Assembly: GCA_963770315.1 (NCBI GenBank) | Contig: CAVYPC010000002.1 | Location: 1,364,001 to 1,428,000, forward strand | Length of the DNA: 64,000 nt | DNA from: VRUE01 sp963770315 | GTDB lineage: Bacteria; Actinomycetota; Thermoleophilia; Solirubrobacterales; 70-9 | Reading direction: 5' to 3' | Shown here: in pieces, positions 17,353 to 25,649 of the stretch | How the letters are laid out: each line of letters opens with the position of its first letter | Numbering within the stretch: position 1 is the first letter of the stretch | The notes under the pieces: model-generated | Told to the model about the DNA's origin: nothing | The model's database searches: none | Seen by the model: only the letters and a program-made list of their open reading frames with translations | Position numbers and translations under genes: made by a program

Positions 17353-18458
17353 CAGCCGACCACCTGCTTCGCTCCAGCCGCGGCAAGGACCTGGTCGGCG
17401 ATTCGCCGCGCCGCGTCGGGCTTGGCCAGCGCCGCCGAGGCGCCGGCCATCGCCGCGAGCCGCCCGGCGTCGCCGAGAAGGCCGCCGATCTCGACCGCGA
17501 GCCGCTCGGCATCCAGCTCCTGGTCGCGGATCACGGTCGCGGCACCCGCCTCGGCCATCCAGGCGGCGTTGCTTTCCTGGTGGCCCGCGGTGGCGTGCGG
17601 ATAGGGCACGAGGACGGCCGGCCGGCCGGCCGCGGTCAGCTCGAAGATCGACCCGCCCGAGCGCCCCAGGACGAGGTCGCAGGCGGCGAGGACGTCGCCC
17701 AGATCGGCCTCGTAGGCGAGCAGGGCATAGCGCTGGTTGTGGGAGGCGGCGGCGAGGCGCTCCTCCAGCGCGGCGAAGTCCCGCTGGCCCGAGACGTGGA
17801 TCACGTCGAAGTCGCGCCCGCCGCGCTCGGCCAATGCCGCGATCGCACACTCGTTGATCGAGCGCGCCCCCTGGCTGCCGCCCATCACCAGCAGGCAGCG
17901 CGCCTCGGGGGCGATCCCGAACCGCGCCCGGGCGGAGCCGCGGTCGGCCTCGAGCACGGCGGCCGGCACCGGCCGACCGGTAACCGGATAGCGCTCGCCC
18001 TCGCGCCCGGCGATCGGGAAGGCGAGGCATACCCGTCGCGCTTGCCGGGCAAGCAGCCGGTTGGCCAGGCCGAGGTGGCTGTCGGCCTCGGTGAGGACCA
18101 GCGGGATGCGGCCGAGCGCGGCGGCGAGCCCGGCCGGCCCGGCGACGAAGCCGCCACCGCCCATCACCGCGTCGGGACGGCGGCGCCAGAGCACCCTCAG
18201 TGCCGCGGCGGCCGCGCCGAGGGCCTCGACGCCGGCAGCGGCAGCGCGCAGCCGGCTGCCGCGGTCGAGCCCGCGCACCCTGAGGAAATCGATCTCGTAG
18301 CCGGCCGCCGGCACCAGGTCGGCCTCGATCCGCTCGCGCGTGCCGAGGAAGGAGACCTCGGCGCCGCTAGCCCGAAGCTCGTCGGCGACCGCCATCGCCG
18401 GCACGACGTGACCGGCCGTTCCCCCGGCTGCCACCACCACTCTTACGACTTCTGGCAC
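17352..18458 (-). CDS. murG: MurG, lipid II-forming GlcNAc transferase
   Basis: 368 residues. Peripheral membrane glycosyltransferase that adds GlcNAc to lipid I. GGTAGHVVPA lies close to the N-terminus, MGGGGFVAGPAGLAA in the N-domain, and GGSQGARSINE and GRSGGSIFELTAAGRPAVLVPYP in the C-domain. I choose GTG 18456-18458 (VPEVVRVVVAAGG) because GGAAGGAG lies about 11 bases upstream; an in-frame ATG at 18497 would add 13 residues. Either way its start lies inside the 3' end of ftsW (92-base overlap). Confidence 0.92.
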   Translation of the reverse strand: MPEVVRVVVAAGGTAGHVVPAMAVADELRASGAEVSFLGTRERIEADLVPAAGYEIDFLRVRGLDRGSRLRAAAAGVEALGAAAAALRVLWRRRPDAVMGGGGFVAGPAGLAAALGRIPLVLTEADSHLGLANRLLARQARRVCLAFPIAGREGERYPVTGRPVPAAVLEADRGSARARFGIAPEARCLLVMGGSQGARSINECAIAALAERGGRDFDVIHVSGQRDFAALEERLAAASHNQRYALLAYEADLGDVLAACDLVLGRSGGSIFELTAAGRPAVLVPYPHATAGHQESNAAWMAEAGAATVIRDQELDAERLAVEIGGLLGDAGRLAAMAGASAALAKPDAARRIADQVLAAAGAKQVVG

Positions 18459-19698
18459 TGCTCGATCGGCTCCTTCCACGCGCGGGCGTTCGCCCACCCT
18501 CGACGAGGCGCAGTTTGCCAGCGCGGGCGGTCCCCCCGCGGGCGACGTTGAGGATCAGCCCCACGGCGAACAGCGTCGCCATCAGGCTGCTGTTGCCATA
18601 GGAGACGAAGGGGAGCGGCACGCCGGTCAACGGCGCCAGGCCCATCACGGCGAAGAGGTTGATCGTCGCCTGGACGAGGACCAGCGAGGTCAGGCCCGCG
18701 ACGAGCAGCTTGCCGTAGTTGTCCTTCGCTTTCTTGGCAACCTGGAGCCCGGCGTAGCCGAAGAGGGAGAAGAGGCCGACGACGCCGAGGATCCCGACCA
18801 GCCCCAGCTCCTCGCCGATCACCGCCGAGATCATGTCGGTGTGCGCCTCGGGCAGGTAGAAGGCCTTCTGCACACCGTTGCCGATCCCGACCCCGAAGAG
18901 CCCACCCGAGCCGAGCGCGATTTTCGCCTGCGCCGCCTGGAAGCCGGCGCCGGCCGCGTCGGCACCAGGGTTGAGGAAGCCGGTCAGGCGTGCCATCCGG
19001 TAGGGCTCGACCACCGTCATCAGCAATGCGAAGAAGGCGAGCACCGCCCCGATCAGGGCGAGGTCGCGCAGCCGCGCCCCGGCGGCGACCAGGGTCGCGG
19101 CGACGGCGATGGCGACGACCATCGTCGTCCCCAGGTCGGGCTCGGCGACGATCAGCAGCGACGCGGCGCCGACCACCAGCAGGAAGGGCATCAACCCCTG
19201 GATCGATTTGGCCCGCTTCGGTTTGCGCGCCAGCAGGTCGGCGGCGTAGAGGATCAGAGCGACCTTGGCCAGCTCGGAGGGCTGGAGCTGAATCGAGCTG
19301 GGGCCGATCCAGCGGCTGGCGCCGTTGACGCTGCTGCCGTGGACGAGCACGGCAAACAGCAGGAAGAGCGAGACCCCGAGGATCGCCGGCGTCAGGCGGC
19401 GAACCAGCTGCAGGCCGTTGCGCGCCGTCAGGTGCATGATCAACAGCCCGACGGCGCCGAAGAGCAGGGTCCGCTTCAGGTAGAAGGCGCTGTCGGAGAG
19501 CCCGCCGTTGCTCAGCACCCGCGTGGTCGAGCTGGCGGAGAAGACCATCACCGCGCCAAACGCGAGCAGGCAGAGGGTCGCGGTGAGCAGCATGTTGTAC
19601 TCGGCGGGCAGGTTCGCGGGGCGGCGTTTCCTCGCCTTCTTCGTCTTCTTCTTGCCCTTCGACCCCGGCCAGGACAGGGACAGCGCGCGGGCGCTCAT
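18367..19698 (-). CDS. ftsW: FtsW, SEDS-family septal peptidoglycan polymerase
   Basis: 443 residues, about ten TM helices. SEDS glycosyltransferase that polymerises lipid II at the septum. Family stretches: VNGASRWIGPSSIQLQPSEL, AHTDMISAVIGEELGLVG, and GVPLPFVSYGNSSL. The N-terminus is basic (GKKKTKKARKRRP). The C-terminal 45 residues are an Arg/Ser/Gly-rich cytoplasmic tail whose coding DNA overlaps murG by 92 bases. ATG at 19696-19698 overlaps the murD stop (ATGA). Confidence 0.93.
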   Translation of the reverse strand: MSARALSLSWPGSKGKKKTKKARKRRPANLPAEYNMLLTATLCLLAFGAVMVFSASSTTRVLSNGGLSDSAFYLKRTLLFGAVGLLIMHLTARNGLQLVRRLTPAILGVSLFLLFAVLVHGSSVNGASRWIGPSSIQLQPSELAKVALILYAADLLARKPKRAKSIQGLMPFLLVVGAASLLIVAEPDLGTTMVVAIAVAATLVAAGARLRDLALIGAVLAFFALLMTVVEPYRMARLTGFLNPGADAAGAGFQAAQAKIALGSGGLFGVGIGNGVQKAFYLPEAHTDMISAVIGEELGLVGILGVVGLFSLFGYAGLQVAKKAKDNYGKLLVAGLTSLVLVQATINLFAVMGLAPLTGVPLPFVSYGNSSLMATLFAVGLILNVARGGTARAGKLRLVEGGRTPARGRSRSSSARSRKSGGGSRGNGRSRRAGDGGRRRASG

Positions 19699-21062
19699 AC
19701 GAGCCCTGCGACGATCTCGCGGAAGCGGTCGCCGCGCCGTTCGAAGTTCTCGAAGGCGTCGAAGCTGGCGCAGGCGGGCGAGAGCAGGACGACCTCGCCG
19801 GGCCCAGCCGCAGCGGCCGCGCGGCGCACGGCGTCCTCGAGGCCGGCGCAGCGGTGCAGCTCGACCCCCGCCGCGACGACGGGTGCGAGCTCGATCGCGA
19901 GCCGGTCGGCGGTGGCGCCGATCGGGTAGCAGGCGACGCAGGTCTCGCGGATCGGCTCGACCAGCGGGGAGAACGGCTCGCCCTTCTCGCTGCCGCCGAG
20001 GATCGCGTGGACGCCGCCCTCGAAGGCGCCGATGCCGACCAGCGCCGAGGCGACGTTGGTCGCCTTGGAGTCGTTGACGAAGCGGACGCCGCCGATCTCG
20101 GCGACCTGCTCGAGGCGGTGCGGGACGCCGGCGAAGCTACGCAGCCCCTCACGCACCGCGTCGCGGTCGAGGCCCATCGAGAGCGCCGCGGTCGCGGCGG
20201 CCATCGCGTTGGCGACGTTGTGGTCGCCGAAGAGGCCCAGCTCGTCGACTGCGATCAGCGGCTCGCCGTCGTAGAACAGCGTTCCCTCGGCCAGCGCGAC
20301 CTCGCACTCGGGAGCGGCGCCGTGGCAGAAGGCGACCCGCCGCGCGCAGCCGCCGAGGTCGGTACCGGCCAGGGCCGGGTCGTCGGCGTTGTAGACGGCG
20401 ACGTCGTCGTTTCCCTGGCTGGCGAAGACGCGCAGCTTCGCCGCCAGATAGGCGCCGAGGTCGGCGTGGCGGTCGAGGTGGTCGGGGGCGAAGTTGAGGA
20501 AGACCGCGCACTCGGGGGCGAAGGCCGCGGTGTCCTCGAGCTGGAAGCTGGAGGCCTCGCAGACGACGGTCGCATCGGGATCGATCGTCTCCGCCAGCGA
20601 GGAGAGCGGCGTGCCGACGTTGCCGGCGACGGCAACCGGCTCCCCCGCCGTGCGGTAGACGTGGCCGAGCAGCTCGACCGTGGTCGTCTTCCCGTTCGTC
20701 CCGGTCACCGCGACGAAGCGATTGGGAATCGTCCGCCAGGCGAGCTCGAGCTCGCCGAGAACGTCGAGGCCGCGCTCCAGCGCGGCAGCGATCACCGGCG
20801 CCTCCCGGGGCACGCCCGGGCTCTTGACAACGGTTCGCGTCCCGTCGAGTAGAGCCAGTCCATCCGTATCCAGTGCGACTTCGACGCCGACCCCTGCCAG
20901 CCCTGCCGCACCCGGTGGATATCCAGAATCGGCGCCCCGCACGACCTCCCCGCGCTCTGCCAGCAGGCGGGCCAGAGCCTCTCCCGATCTAGCCAGTCCC
21001 ACGACCAGGAACGGGCCCCGCGGCAGCGGCGGGCGGGGTTTGCGGGGCGGCGGGGAACTCAT
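19695..21062 (-). CDS. murD: UDP-N-acetylmuramoylalanine-D-glutamate ligase
   Basis: 455 residues. Adds D-Glu to UDP-MurNAc-L-Ala. GLARSGEALARLL near the N-terminus, ATP loop GTNGKTTTVELLG, SSFQLE, NFAPDHLDRH, and FVNDSKATN are conserved. C-terminal LSPACASFDAFENFERRGDRF is the MurD hallmark. It is the first gene of the local cluster; mraY, murE, murF, ftsI and mraZ, which usually precede it, are not here. The ATG at 21060-21062 has no obvious Shine-Dalgarno sequence. Confidence 0.95.
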   Translation of the reverse strand: MSSPPPRKPRPPLPRGPFLVVGLARSGEALARLLAERGEVVRGADSGYPPGAAGLAGVGVEVALDTDGLALLDGTRTVVKSPGVPREAPVIAAALERGLDVLGELELAWRTIPNRFVAVTGTNGKTTTVELLGHVYRTAGEPVAVAGNVGTPLSSLAETIDPDATVVCEASSFQLEDTAAFAPECAVFLNFAPDHLDRHADLGAYLAAKLRVFASQGNDDVAVYNADDPALAGTDLGGCARRVAFCHGAAPECEVALAEGTLFYDGEPLIAVDELGLFGDHNVANAMAAATAALSMGLDRDAVREGLRSFAGVPHRLEQVAEIGGVRFVNDSKATNVASALVGIGAFEGGVHAILGGSEKGEPFSPLVEPIRETCVACYPIGATADRLAIELAPVVAAGVELHRCAGLEDAVRRAAAAAGPGEVVLLSPACASFDAFENFERRGDRFREIVAGLV

Positions 21063-21106
21063 CCGCCCATATTCGCGACTGCCGCGGCTGCCTCCTGTCG
21101 GCCCGG

Positions 21107-21328
21107 CTACTTTGCCGAATGCGCCGCCCCGCCGCTCTCGCTGTGCCGGGCGGATCGCCTTCTCAGGTGCACTAGGACGATATCGGTGGCAGTTGGAGCG
21201 CTGAGGACTGCTGCCAAAGCCCAGGTCGTCGCGGAGCTACTCCATGAATGCAGCTCGGAAATCACAACGATTGTCGCCACGCCTGCCAAGGTCATGATCA
21301 GGAAAAACAACCACGCGAATCGCTTCAT
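21107..21328 (-). CDS. Small membrane protein, two TM segments, function unknown
   Basis: 73 residues. Two hydrophobic stretches (FAWLFFLIMTLAGVATIVVIS at about 4-24 and TTWALAAVLSAPTATDIVLVHL at about 34-55) are followed by a basic tail. No family recognised. The start lies 92 bases inside the preceding small ORF (21237-21539) in another frame. They may be two coupled genes or one gene broken by a frameshift. Base composition here is less GC-rich than in the flanking mur genes. Confidence 0.45.
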   Translation of the reverse strand: MKRFAWLFFLIMTLAGVATIVVISELHSWSSSATTWALAAVLSAPTATDIVLVHLRRRSARHSESGGAAHSAK

Positions 21329-21539
21329 GAAAGACCCGCTTCCAAGAATTGACGATCAGGTACACGGCGAGGACAACGCCAGTTCCGTAGTAGCTTCCAT
21401 CAACTGCCCACCGAATGCCTTTGTCTTCATCATAGCCGAGCGCCCAGGCGGCAGTGCGGCCGATCAGGGCACCCAGCACCGCTCCAAGCCCCATGACGCC
21501 CGGTTCGGCAGGATTCGGCAGTACCGCAGACGGAACCAT
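21237..21539 (-). CDS. Small membrane protein, function unknown
   Basis: 100 residues. Gly/Ala-rich hydrophobic segment (MGLGAVLGALIGRTAAWALGY at about 16-36), then GIRWAVDGSYYGTGVVLAVYLIVNSW, a second TM. The last 30 residues (RVVVFPDHDLGRRGDNRCD) are polar and overlap the next ORF, so the true end may differ. The ATG at 21537-21539 has TACGGT six bases upstream, the same leaderless arrangement as other genes here, which supports that it is real. Confidence 0.55.
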   Translation of the reverse strand: MVPSAVLPNPAEPGVMGLGAVLGALIGRTAAWALGYDEDKGIRWAVDGSYYGTGVVLAVYLIVNSWKRVFHEAIRVVVFPDHDLGRRGDNRCDFRAAFME

Positions 21540-21545
21540 GCGCCG

Positions 21546-21551
21546 ACCGTA
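21546..21551 (-). promoter_or_regulatory. -10 box, leaderless promoter of the small membrane gene
   Basis: TACGGT on the minus strand, six bases before the ATG at 21537-21539. Confidence 0.4.
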
Positions 21552-21610
21552 TGCGGCGAGAACGCACGTGTGGCGCGCACATAGTGATTTCTCAGTGACG
21601 CGGCTCGGCG

Positions 21611-22348
21611 TCAGTAGAGGGCTGCAGCGAGGCGCTTGCGGTACTCGCGAGCCAGGGGGTCGGCCGGGCCGGCTTCGCTGAGGATGCCGACGACGGCGCG
21701 GCGCAGGTTCTCGCGCGTGTCCTCGTCAGAGTCCTCGATCTCATCCAGCAGGGCATCGAGAGCCGCCTTGCGATGACCGCGATCGAGGGTCGCGAAAGCC
21801 TCCTCCCCCACGCCCTGTCTGACCAGGCGCACCCGGGCTGCGATCCCTTCCGCGGCGAAGTCGCCCTCGTGCGCTTCGACCGCCTCCAGGGCATCGTCCA
21901 GCGCTCCGCGCTCCAGCCGCGCCCGGGCCAGGGCGGCGGCGAATGTCGGCGCGGCGCGGCTCGAGCTCGGCCGCCTCGCGCAGGGAGAGCTCGTCGCCCT
22001 GGCCAGCAGCTCATCGGCCCGCGAGGGAACCAGCGATTCGAACAGCTCTTCGACCTTTGCCCTGGGTACGGCGCCGACGAACTCGCCGGCGACCTTACCA
22101 TCGCGAAAAGCCTTCACCGCCGGGATTCCCTGCACGCCGTAGCGGGCCGCCAGCGCCTGGTTCGAATCGACGTCGACCTTGGCCAGCACGACCTTACCCC
22201 CGCGCGCGGCCTCCGCCGCCTCGAGCGCGGGGGTGAGCGTCCGGCAGGGACCGCACCACTCGGCCCAGAAATCGACCACCACGGGGACCTGCCGGGAGCG
22301 CTCGATCACCTCCTGGCCGAAGGTCGCCTCGGTTACGTCGATCGACAT
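21611..22348 (-). CDS. Thioredoxin-TPR protein (CnoX/YbbN-like)
   Basis: 245 residues. Thioredoxin domain 1-110 with the redox motif WCGPC near residue 32 and cis-Pro in GVQGIPAVKAF. The C-terminal half is helical TPR-like (DDALEAVEAHEGDF, then HRKAALDALLDEIED). CnoX-type proteins are redox-linked holdases. Between about residues 118 and 133 the frame reads oddly (TSSPCARRPSSSRAAP), while the adjacent frame gives GDELSLREAAELEPR, as expected for this family; two compensating indels are likely. ATG at 22346-22348 has TAATCT seven bases upstream; the longer open frame is rejected. Confidence 0.85.
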   Translation of the reverse strand: MSIDVTEATFGQEVIERSRQVPVVVDFWAEWCGPCRTLTPALEAAEAARGGKVVLAKVDVDSNQALAARYGVQGIPAVKAFRDGKVAGEFVGAVPRAKVEELFESLVPSRADELLARATSSPCARRPSSSRAAPTFAAALARARLERGALDDALEAVEAHEGDFAAEGIAARVRLVRQGVGEEAFATLDRGHRKAALDALLDEIEDSDEDTRENLRRAVVGILSEAGPADPLAREYRKRLAAALY

Positions 22349-22355
22349 GGCGCGA

Positions 22356-22361
22356 AGATTA
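22356..22361 (-). promoter_or_regulatory. -10 box, leaderless promoter of the thioredoxin-TPR gene
   Basis: TAATCT on the minus strand, seven bases before the ATG. Confidence 0.5.
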
Positions 22362-22445
22362 GATTGCGGCGATTCCCGGTTGCGGGCAAGCCCCGATCCG
22401 CGTACGGTCCTTCTGGGCGGGGAATCACCTACTGGAGGAGGAGAT

Positions 22446-22823
22446 ATGTCGAACGTCGACACCGCCCGGTCCGCCTATGAGGCCTTCGGCCGCGGCGACC
22501 TGGCTGCACTGAAGGAGGACTTCGCCGAGGACGGCGTCTGGTACACCTCCGACGAGCTTCCGCTCGGCGGCGAGACGCAGGGCCGCGACGCGATCCTGGG
22601 GAACTTCGCCCAGATCCCCAACTACTGGTCGTCGTTCAGCGTCGAGCCGGAGGAGTTCATCGACGCTGGCGAGTACGTCGTCGTCCGCGGGACGCAGCGC
22701 GCCGGCAACGACAAGGGCAGCTTCGAATCGCCCTTCGTGCACCTGATGAAGTTCGACGGAGACGGCAAGGTCGTGCGCGGCGAGTTCCACGCCGACAGCG
22801 CCAAGGCGGTGAAGCTGCTCTAG
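22446..22823 (+). CDS. SnoaL-like / NTF2-fold protein
   Basis: 125 residues of the NTF2-like superfamily (SnoaL-type): SAYEAFGRGDLAALKEDFAEDGVWYTSDELPLGGETQGRDAI is the standard first half, and GEYVVVRGTQRA with HLMKFDGDGKVVRGEFHAD the second. These small alpha-beta barrels are often isomerases, hydrolases or ligand-binding proteins; the substrate is unknown. ATG at 22446 follows GGAGGAGGAGAT, a very strong Shine-Dalgarno sequence; TACGGT further upstream may be the -10. Divergent from the thioredoxin-TPR gene, convergent with uvrB. Confidence 0.82.
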   Translation: MSNVDTARSAYEAFGRGDLAALKEDFAEDGVWYTSDELPLGGETQGRDAILGNFAQIPNYWSSFSVEPEEFIDAGEYVVVRGTQRAGNDKGSFESPFVHLMKFDGDGKVVRGEFHADSAKAVKLL

Positions 22824-22834
22824 CCGGGCCGGCG

Positions 22835-22871
22835 GGCGGGGGCCTCGGGAGCCCGGCCTCAGGCCCCCGCC
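22835..22871. terminator. GC-rich hairpin between convergent SnoaL gene and uvrB
   Basis: Perfect 11-bp stem (GGCGGGGGCCT, 22835-22845; AGGCCCCCGCC, 22861-22871) with a 15-nt loop, overlapping the last codons of uvrB. No T run. Likely a bidirectional terminator. Confidence 0.5.
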
Positions 22872-24856
22872 GTCATCCCGTCGAGGTCGCGGCGCAGCTC
22901 CTTGAGCTCGTCGCGGATGCGGGCCGCCTCCTCGAAACGGAGGTCGTCCGCCGCCGCGAGCATCTCCTCCTCGAGCGAGACGATCGTGCGCTCCAGCTCG
23001 GCCGGGCTGGCGAAGTCCCCGCCGCTCTTGCGGCGGCGGCGCTTCGGCGCCCGGTCCTCCATCGCCAGGAACTCGGCCATCTCGGAGATCCCCTTGCGCA
23101 CGGTCTCCGGGGTGATCCCGTGCTCGGCGTTGTAGGCGAGCTGGATCGCGCGGCGGCGGTCGGTCTCGCCGATCGCCGCGCGCATCGCGTCGGTCTCCCG
23201 GTCGGCGTACATCAGCACCCTCCCGTTGACGTTGCGGGCGGCGCGGCCGATCGTCTGCACGAGGCTGGTCTCGCCGCGCAGGAAGCCCTCCTTGTCGGCG
23301 TCGAGGATCGCCACCAGCGAGACCTCGGGCAGGTCGAGGCCCTCGCGCAGCAGGTTGACCCCGACCAGCACGTCGTACTCGCCCAGCCGCAGCTCGCGGA
23401 TGATGTGAATCCGTTCCAGCGTGTCGATCTCCGAGTGCAGGTAGCGGACCTTGACCCCGTACTCGAGCAGGTAGTTGGTCAGATCCTCGGCCATCTTCTT
23501 GGTCAGCGTCGTCACCAGCACCCGCTCGCCGCCGTCCGCGCGAGCCTTGATCTCGTTCATCAGGTCGTCGATCTGGTTCTTCGTCTCGCGCACCTCGATC
23601 TCCGGGTCGACGATCCCGGTCGGGCGCACGATCTGCTCGACGACCCGGGTCGATTCGGCCCGCTCGAATGGTCCCGGCGTCGCCGAGACCATCACCAACC
23701 GGTCGACCCGCTCGAGGAACTCGTCGAACTTGAGCGGCCGGTTGTCGATCGCCGAGGGCAGGCGGAAGCCGTAGTCGATCAGCGTCGTCTTCCGCGATCT
23801 ATCCCCCTCGTACATCCCGCCGATCTGGGGGATCGTCTGATGGGACTCGTCGACGAAGACGACGAAGTCATCGGGGAAGTAGTCGATCAGGGTGTGCGGC
23901 GGGCTGCCGGGCGGGCGGCCGTCGAGGATGCGCGAGTAGTTCTCGATCCCGGAGGTGAAGCCGAGCTCCTTCAGCATCTCGATGTCGTAGGCGGTCCGCT
24001 GGCGCAGCCGGTGAGCCTCCAGCTGCTTGCCTTCATCCTCGAGCTCGGCCGTGCGCGAGTTCAGTTCGTGGCGGATCTCCTCCACCGCCCGCTCGAGCGT
24101 CTCGTCGCGGGTCACGTAGTGGGATGCGGGCCAGACCGAGACGTGGTCGATCGTGTCGAGGATCTCGCCGGTCAGCGGGTCGAAGTGCTGGATCGACTCG
24201 ATCTCCTCGCCGAAGAGCGCGATCCGGTAGGCGGACTCGGCGTAGGAGGGCATGATCTCCAGCACCTCGCCCCGCACCCGGAAGGCACCGCGGCCGAGGA
24301 CCGAGTCGTTGCGCTGGTACTGCATCTTGATCAGCTTGCGCAGCACCTCGTCGCGGTCGAGCGACTCCCCCACCTTGAACAGCTGCATTTTTTCGTTGTA
24401 GACCTGCGGCGAGCCGATCCCGTAGATGCAGGAGACCGAGGCGACGATGATCACGTCGCGGCGGGCGAACAGCGCCGCCGTGGCGGCGTGGCGGAGGCGG
24501 TCGATCTCGTCGTTGATCGAGGAGTCCTTCTCGATGTAGAGGTCCTGAGCCGGGACGTAGGCCTCGGGCTGGTAATAGTCGTAGTAGGAGACGAAGTACT
24601 CGACCGAGTTCTCGGGGAAGAACTCGCGAAACTCGTTGCAGAGCTGCGCCGCCAGCGTCTTGTTGTGGGCGATGACCAGGCTGGGCCGCTGCACGGCGGC
24701 GATCGTCGCGGCCATGGTGAAGGTCTTGCCCGTGCCGGTTGCGCCGAGCAGGGTCTGGAATCGCTCCCCCGCCTCCAGCCCCTCCGCCAGCCCGGCGATC
24801 GCCTTCGGCTGGTCCGCCGTCGGCGTGTAGGCCGGGTTCAGCTTGAAGTCGGGCAT
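22859..24856 (-). CDS. uvrB: UvrB, excinuclease ABC subunit B
   Basis: 665 residues. DNA helicase-like damage-verification subunit of nucleotide excision repair. Walker A GATGTGKTFTMA near residue 36, beta-hairpin YYDYYQPEAYVP, the DESHQT box, and GINLLREGLDLPE as VGVNLLREGLDLPE are present, with a C-terminal UVR motif (LRFEEAARIRDELKELRR). The frame is open further upstream, but ATG 24854-24856 (MPDFKLNPAYTPTADQPKAI) is the conserved beginning. TAAGGT lies eight bases upstream, and the 37-nt element copy B lies just upstream of that. Confidence 0.96.
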   Translation of the reverse strand: MPDFKLNPAYTPTADQPKAIAGLAEGLEAGERFQTLLGATGTGKTFTMAATIAAVQRPSLVIAHNKTLAAQLCNEFREFFPENSVEYFVSYYDYYQPEAYVPAQDLYIEKDSSINDEIDRLRHAATAALFARRDVIIVASVSCIYGIGSPQVYNEKMQLFKVGESLDRDEVLRKLIKMQYQRNDSVLGRGAFRVRGEVLEIMPSYAESAYRIALFGEEIESIQHFDPLTGEILDTIDHVSVWPASHYVTRDETLERAVEEIRHELNSRTAELEDEGKQLEAHRLRQRTAYDIEMLKELGFTSGIENYSRILDGRPPGSPPHTLIDYFPDDFVVFVDESHQTIPQIGGMYEGDRSRKTTLIDYGFRLPSAIDNRPLKFDEFLERVDRLVMVSATPGPFERAESTRVVEQIVRPTGIVDPEIEVRETKNQIDDLMNEIKARADGGERVLVTTLTKKMAEDLTNYLLEYGVKVRYLHSEIDTLERIHIIRELRLGEYDVLVGVNLLREGLDLPEVSLVAILDADKEGFLRGETSLVQTIGRAARNVNGRVLMYADRETDAMRAAIGETDRRRAIQLAYNAEHGITPETVRKGISEMAEFLAMEDRAPKRRRRKSGGDFASPAELERTIVSLEEEMLAAADDLRFEEAARIRDELKELRRDLDGMTAGA

Positions 24857-24864
24857 GGGGGGTG

Positions 24865-24870
24865 ACCTTA
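24865..24870 (-). promoter_or_regulatory. -10 box, leaderless promoter of uvrB
   Basis: TAAGGT on the minus strand, eight bases before the ATG. Its -35 region falls inside element copy B (24874-24911). Confidence 0.5.
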
Positions 24871-24873
24871 GCG

Positions 24874-24911
24874 TGGCGACTTTCCGTCCTTCTGCGGGGG
24901 CTAACTCGCCA
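24874..24911. promoter_or_regulatory. Semi-palindromic intergenic element, copy B
   Basis: Same length and layout as 6035-6072: GGCGACTTT at the left, CTAACTCGCC at the right, centre CCGTCCT...GGGGG. It covers the -35 region of uvrB and lies upstream of the divergent DoxX-like gene. A shared regulator of repair genes is the simplest reading, but this is inference. Confidence 0.5.
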
Positions 24912-24927
24912 AAGCCCTCCAAGGCGT

Positions 24928-24933
24928 TAGCCT
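24928..24933 (+). promoter_or_regulatory. -10 box, leaderless promoter of the DoxX-like gene
   Basis: TAGCCT on the plus strand, eight bases before the GTG at 24942. Confidence 0.45.
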
Positions 24934-24941
24934 GCCCGGCC

Positions 24942-25310
24942 GTGACCCGCTCACAGAAAGCCCTCGCGGGCTTCTTCGCCTTCGCCGGCACGATGCACTT
25001 CGTCATCCCCCGCAGCTACAAGGCGATGATGCCGCCCTCCCTGCCGCGTCACCGCGAGGCGGTGATCGTCAGCGGCCTGGCGGAGATCGCCGGCGCGGCT
25101 GCCGTCGTTCCCACGCGTACCCGCCGCTTCGCCCGCTGGTGGCTGCTCGGGCTGCTGCTCGCCGTCTTTCCCGCCAACATCCACATGGCGCTCAACCCCG
25201 AACAGGTGCGTGGCCTCGACCTGGACCGGGTCCCACGCTGGGCTCTGTGGGTGCGATTGCCGCTGCAGCCGCTGGCGATGCTCTGGGTCTGGCGCGCAAC
25301 CCGCGCCTGA
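24942..25310 (+). CDS. DoxX-like membrane protein
   Basis: 122 residues, four predicted TM helices. ALAGFFAFAGTMHFVIPRSYKAMMPPSLP, SGLAEIAGAAAVV and FPANIHMAL are typical of DoxX/DoxD-like proteins; the exact function is unknown. The open frame begins at 24843, but GTG 24942 (VTRSQKALAGFFAF) fits the family start and the -10 spacing. Divergent from uvrB with element copy B between them. Confidence 0.8.
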   Translation: MTRSQKALAGFFAFAGTMHFVIPRSYKAMMPPSLPRHREAVIVSGLAEIAGAAAVVPTRTRRFARWWLLGLLLAVFPANIHMALNPEQVRGLDLDRVPRWALWVRLPLQPLAMLWVWRATRA

Positions 25311-25393
25311 GCTGCGTAGGATAAACACGCGAGTTCCGCTCAGAGGCTTGCTGTCTGTAGAGCTTCTGTCGGCATACGCAGAGAATCTCGTCC

Positions 25394-25642
25394 ATGAAAC
25401 CACGCGACCGCTTCGCCATCAGCCTGCGCAAAGCCCGGCAGAAAGCCGAAATCTCCCAGGAGGAGCTGGGATTTCGCTGCGATCTGCACCGGACCGAGAT
25501 ATCGCTTTTGGAGCGTGGCGGCCGCGAGCCGCGGCTCGGCACGATCATCAAGCTGTCCAGCGCCCTCGACGTGACAGCGGAAGAACTGTGCACCGGGATC
25601 TCCTGGAGCGTCAAAGGGCAGAAGTTCCTCTTCAAGAAGTAG
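25394..25642 (+). CDS. XRE-family helix-turn-helix regulator
   Basis: 82 residues, a single Cro/C1-type HTH domain: FAISLRKARQKAEISQEELGFRCDLHRTEISLLERGGREPRLGTIIKLSSALDVTAEEL, about residues 8-65. DNA-binding regulator; target unknown. It lacks any ligand or dimerisation domain apart from a short C-terminal tail ending KGQKFLFKK. The region before it (25311-25393) is relatively AT-rich and probably holds its promoter, but no confident box was found. A long palindrome follows the stop. Confidence 0.8.
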   Translation: MKPRDRFAISLRKARQKAEISQEELGFRCDLHRTEISLLERGGREPRLGTIIKLSSALDVTAEELCTGISWSVKGQKFLFKK

Positions 25643-25649
25643 CGGCAAA

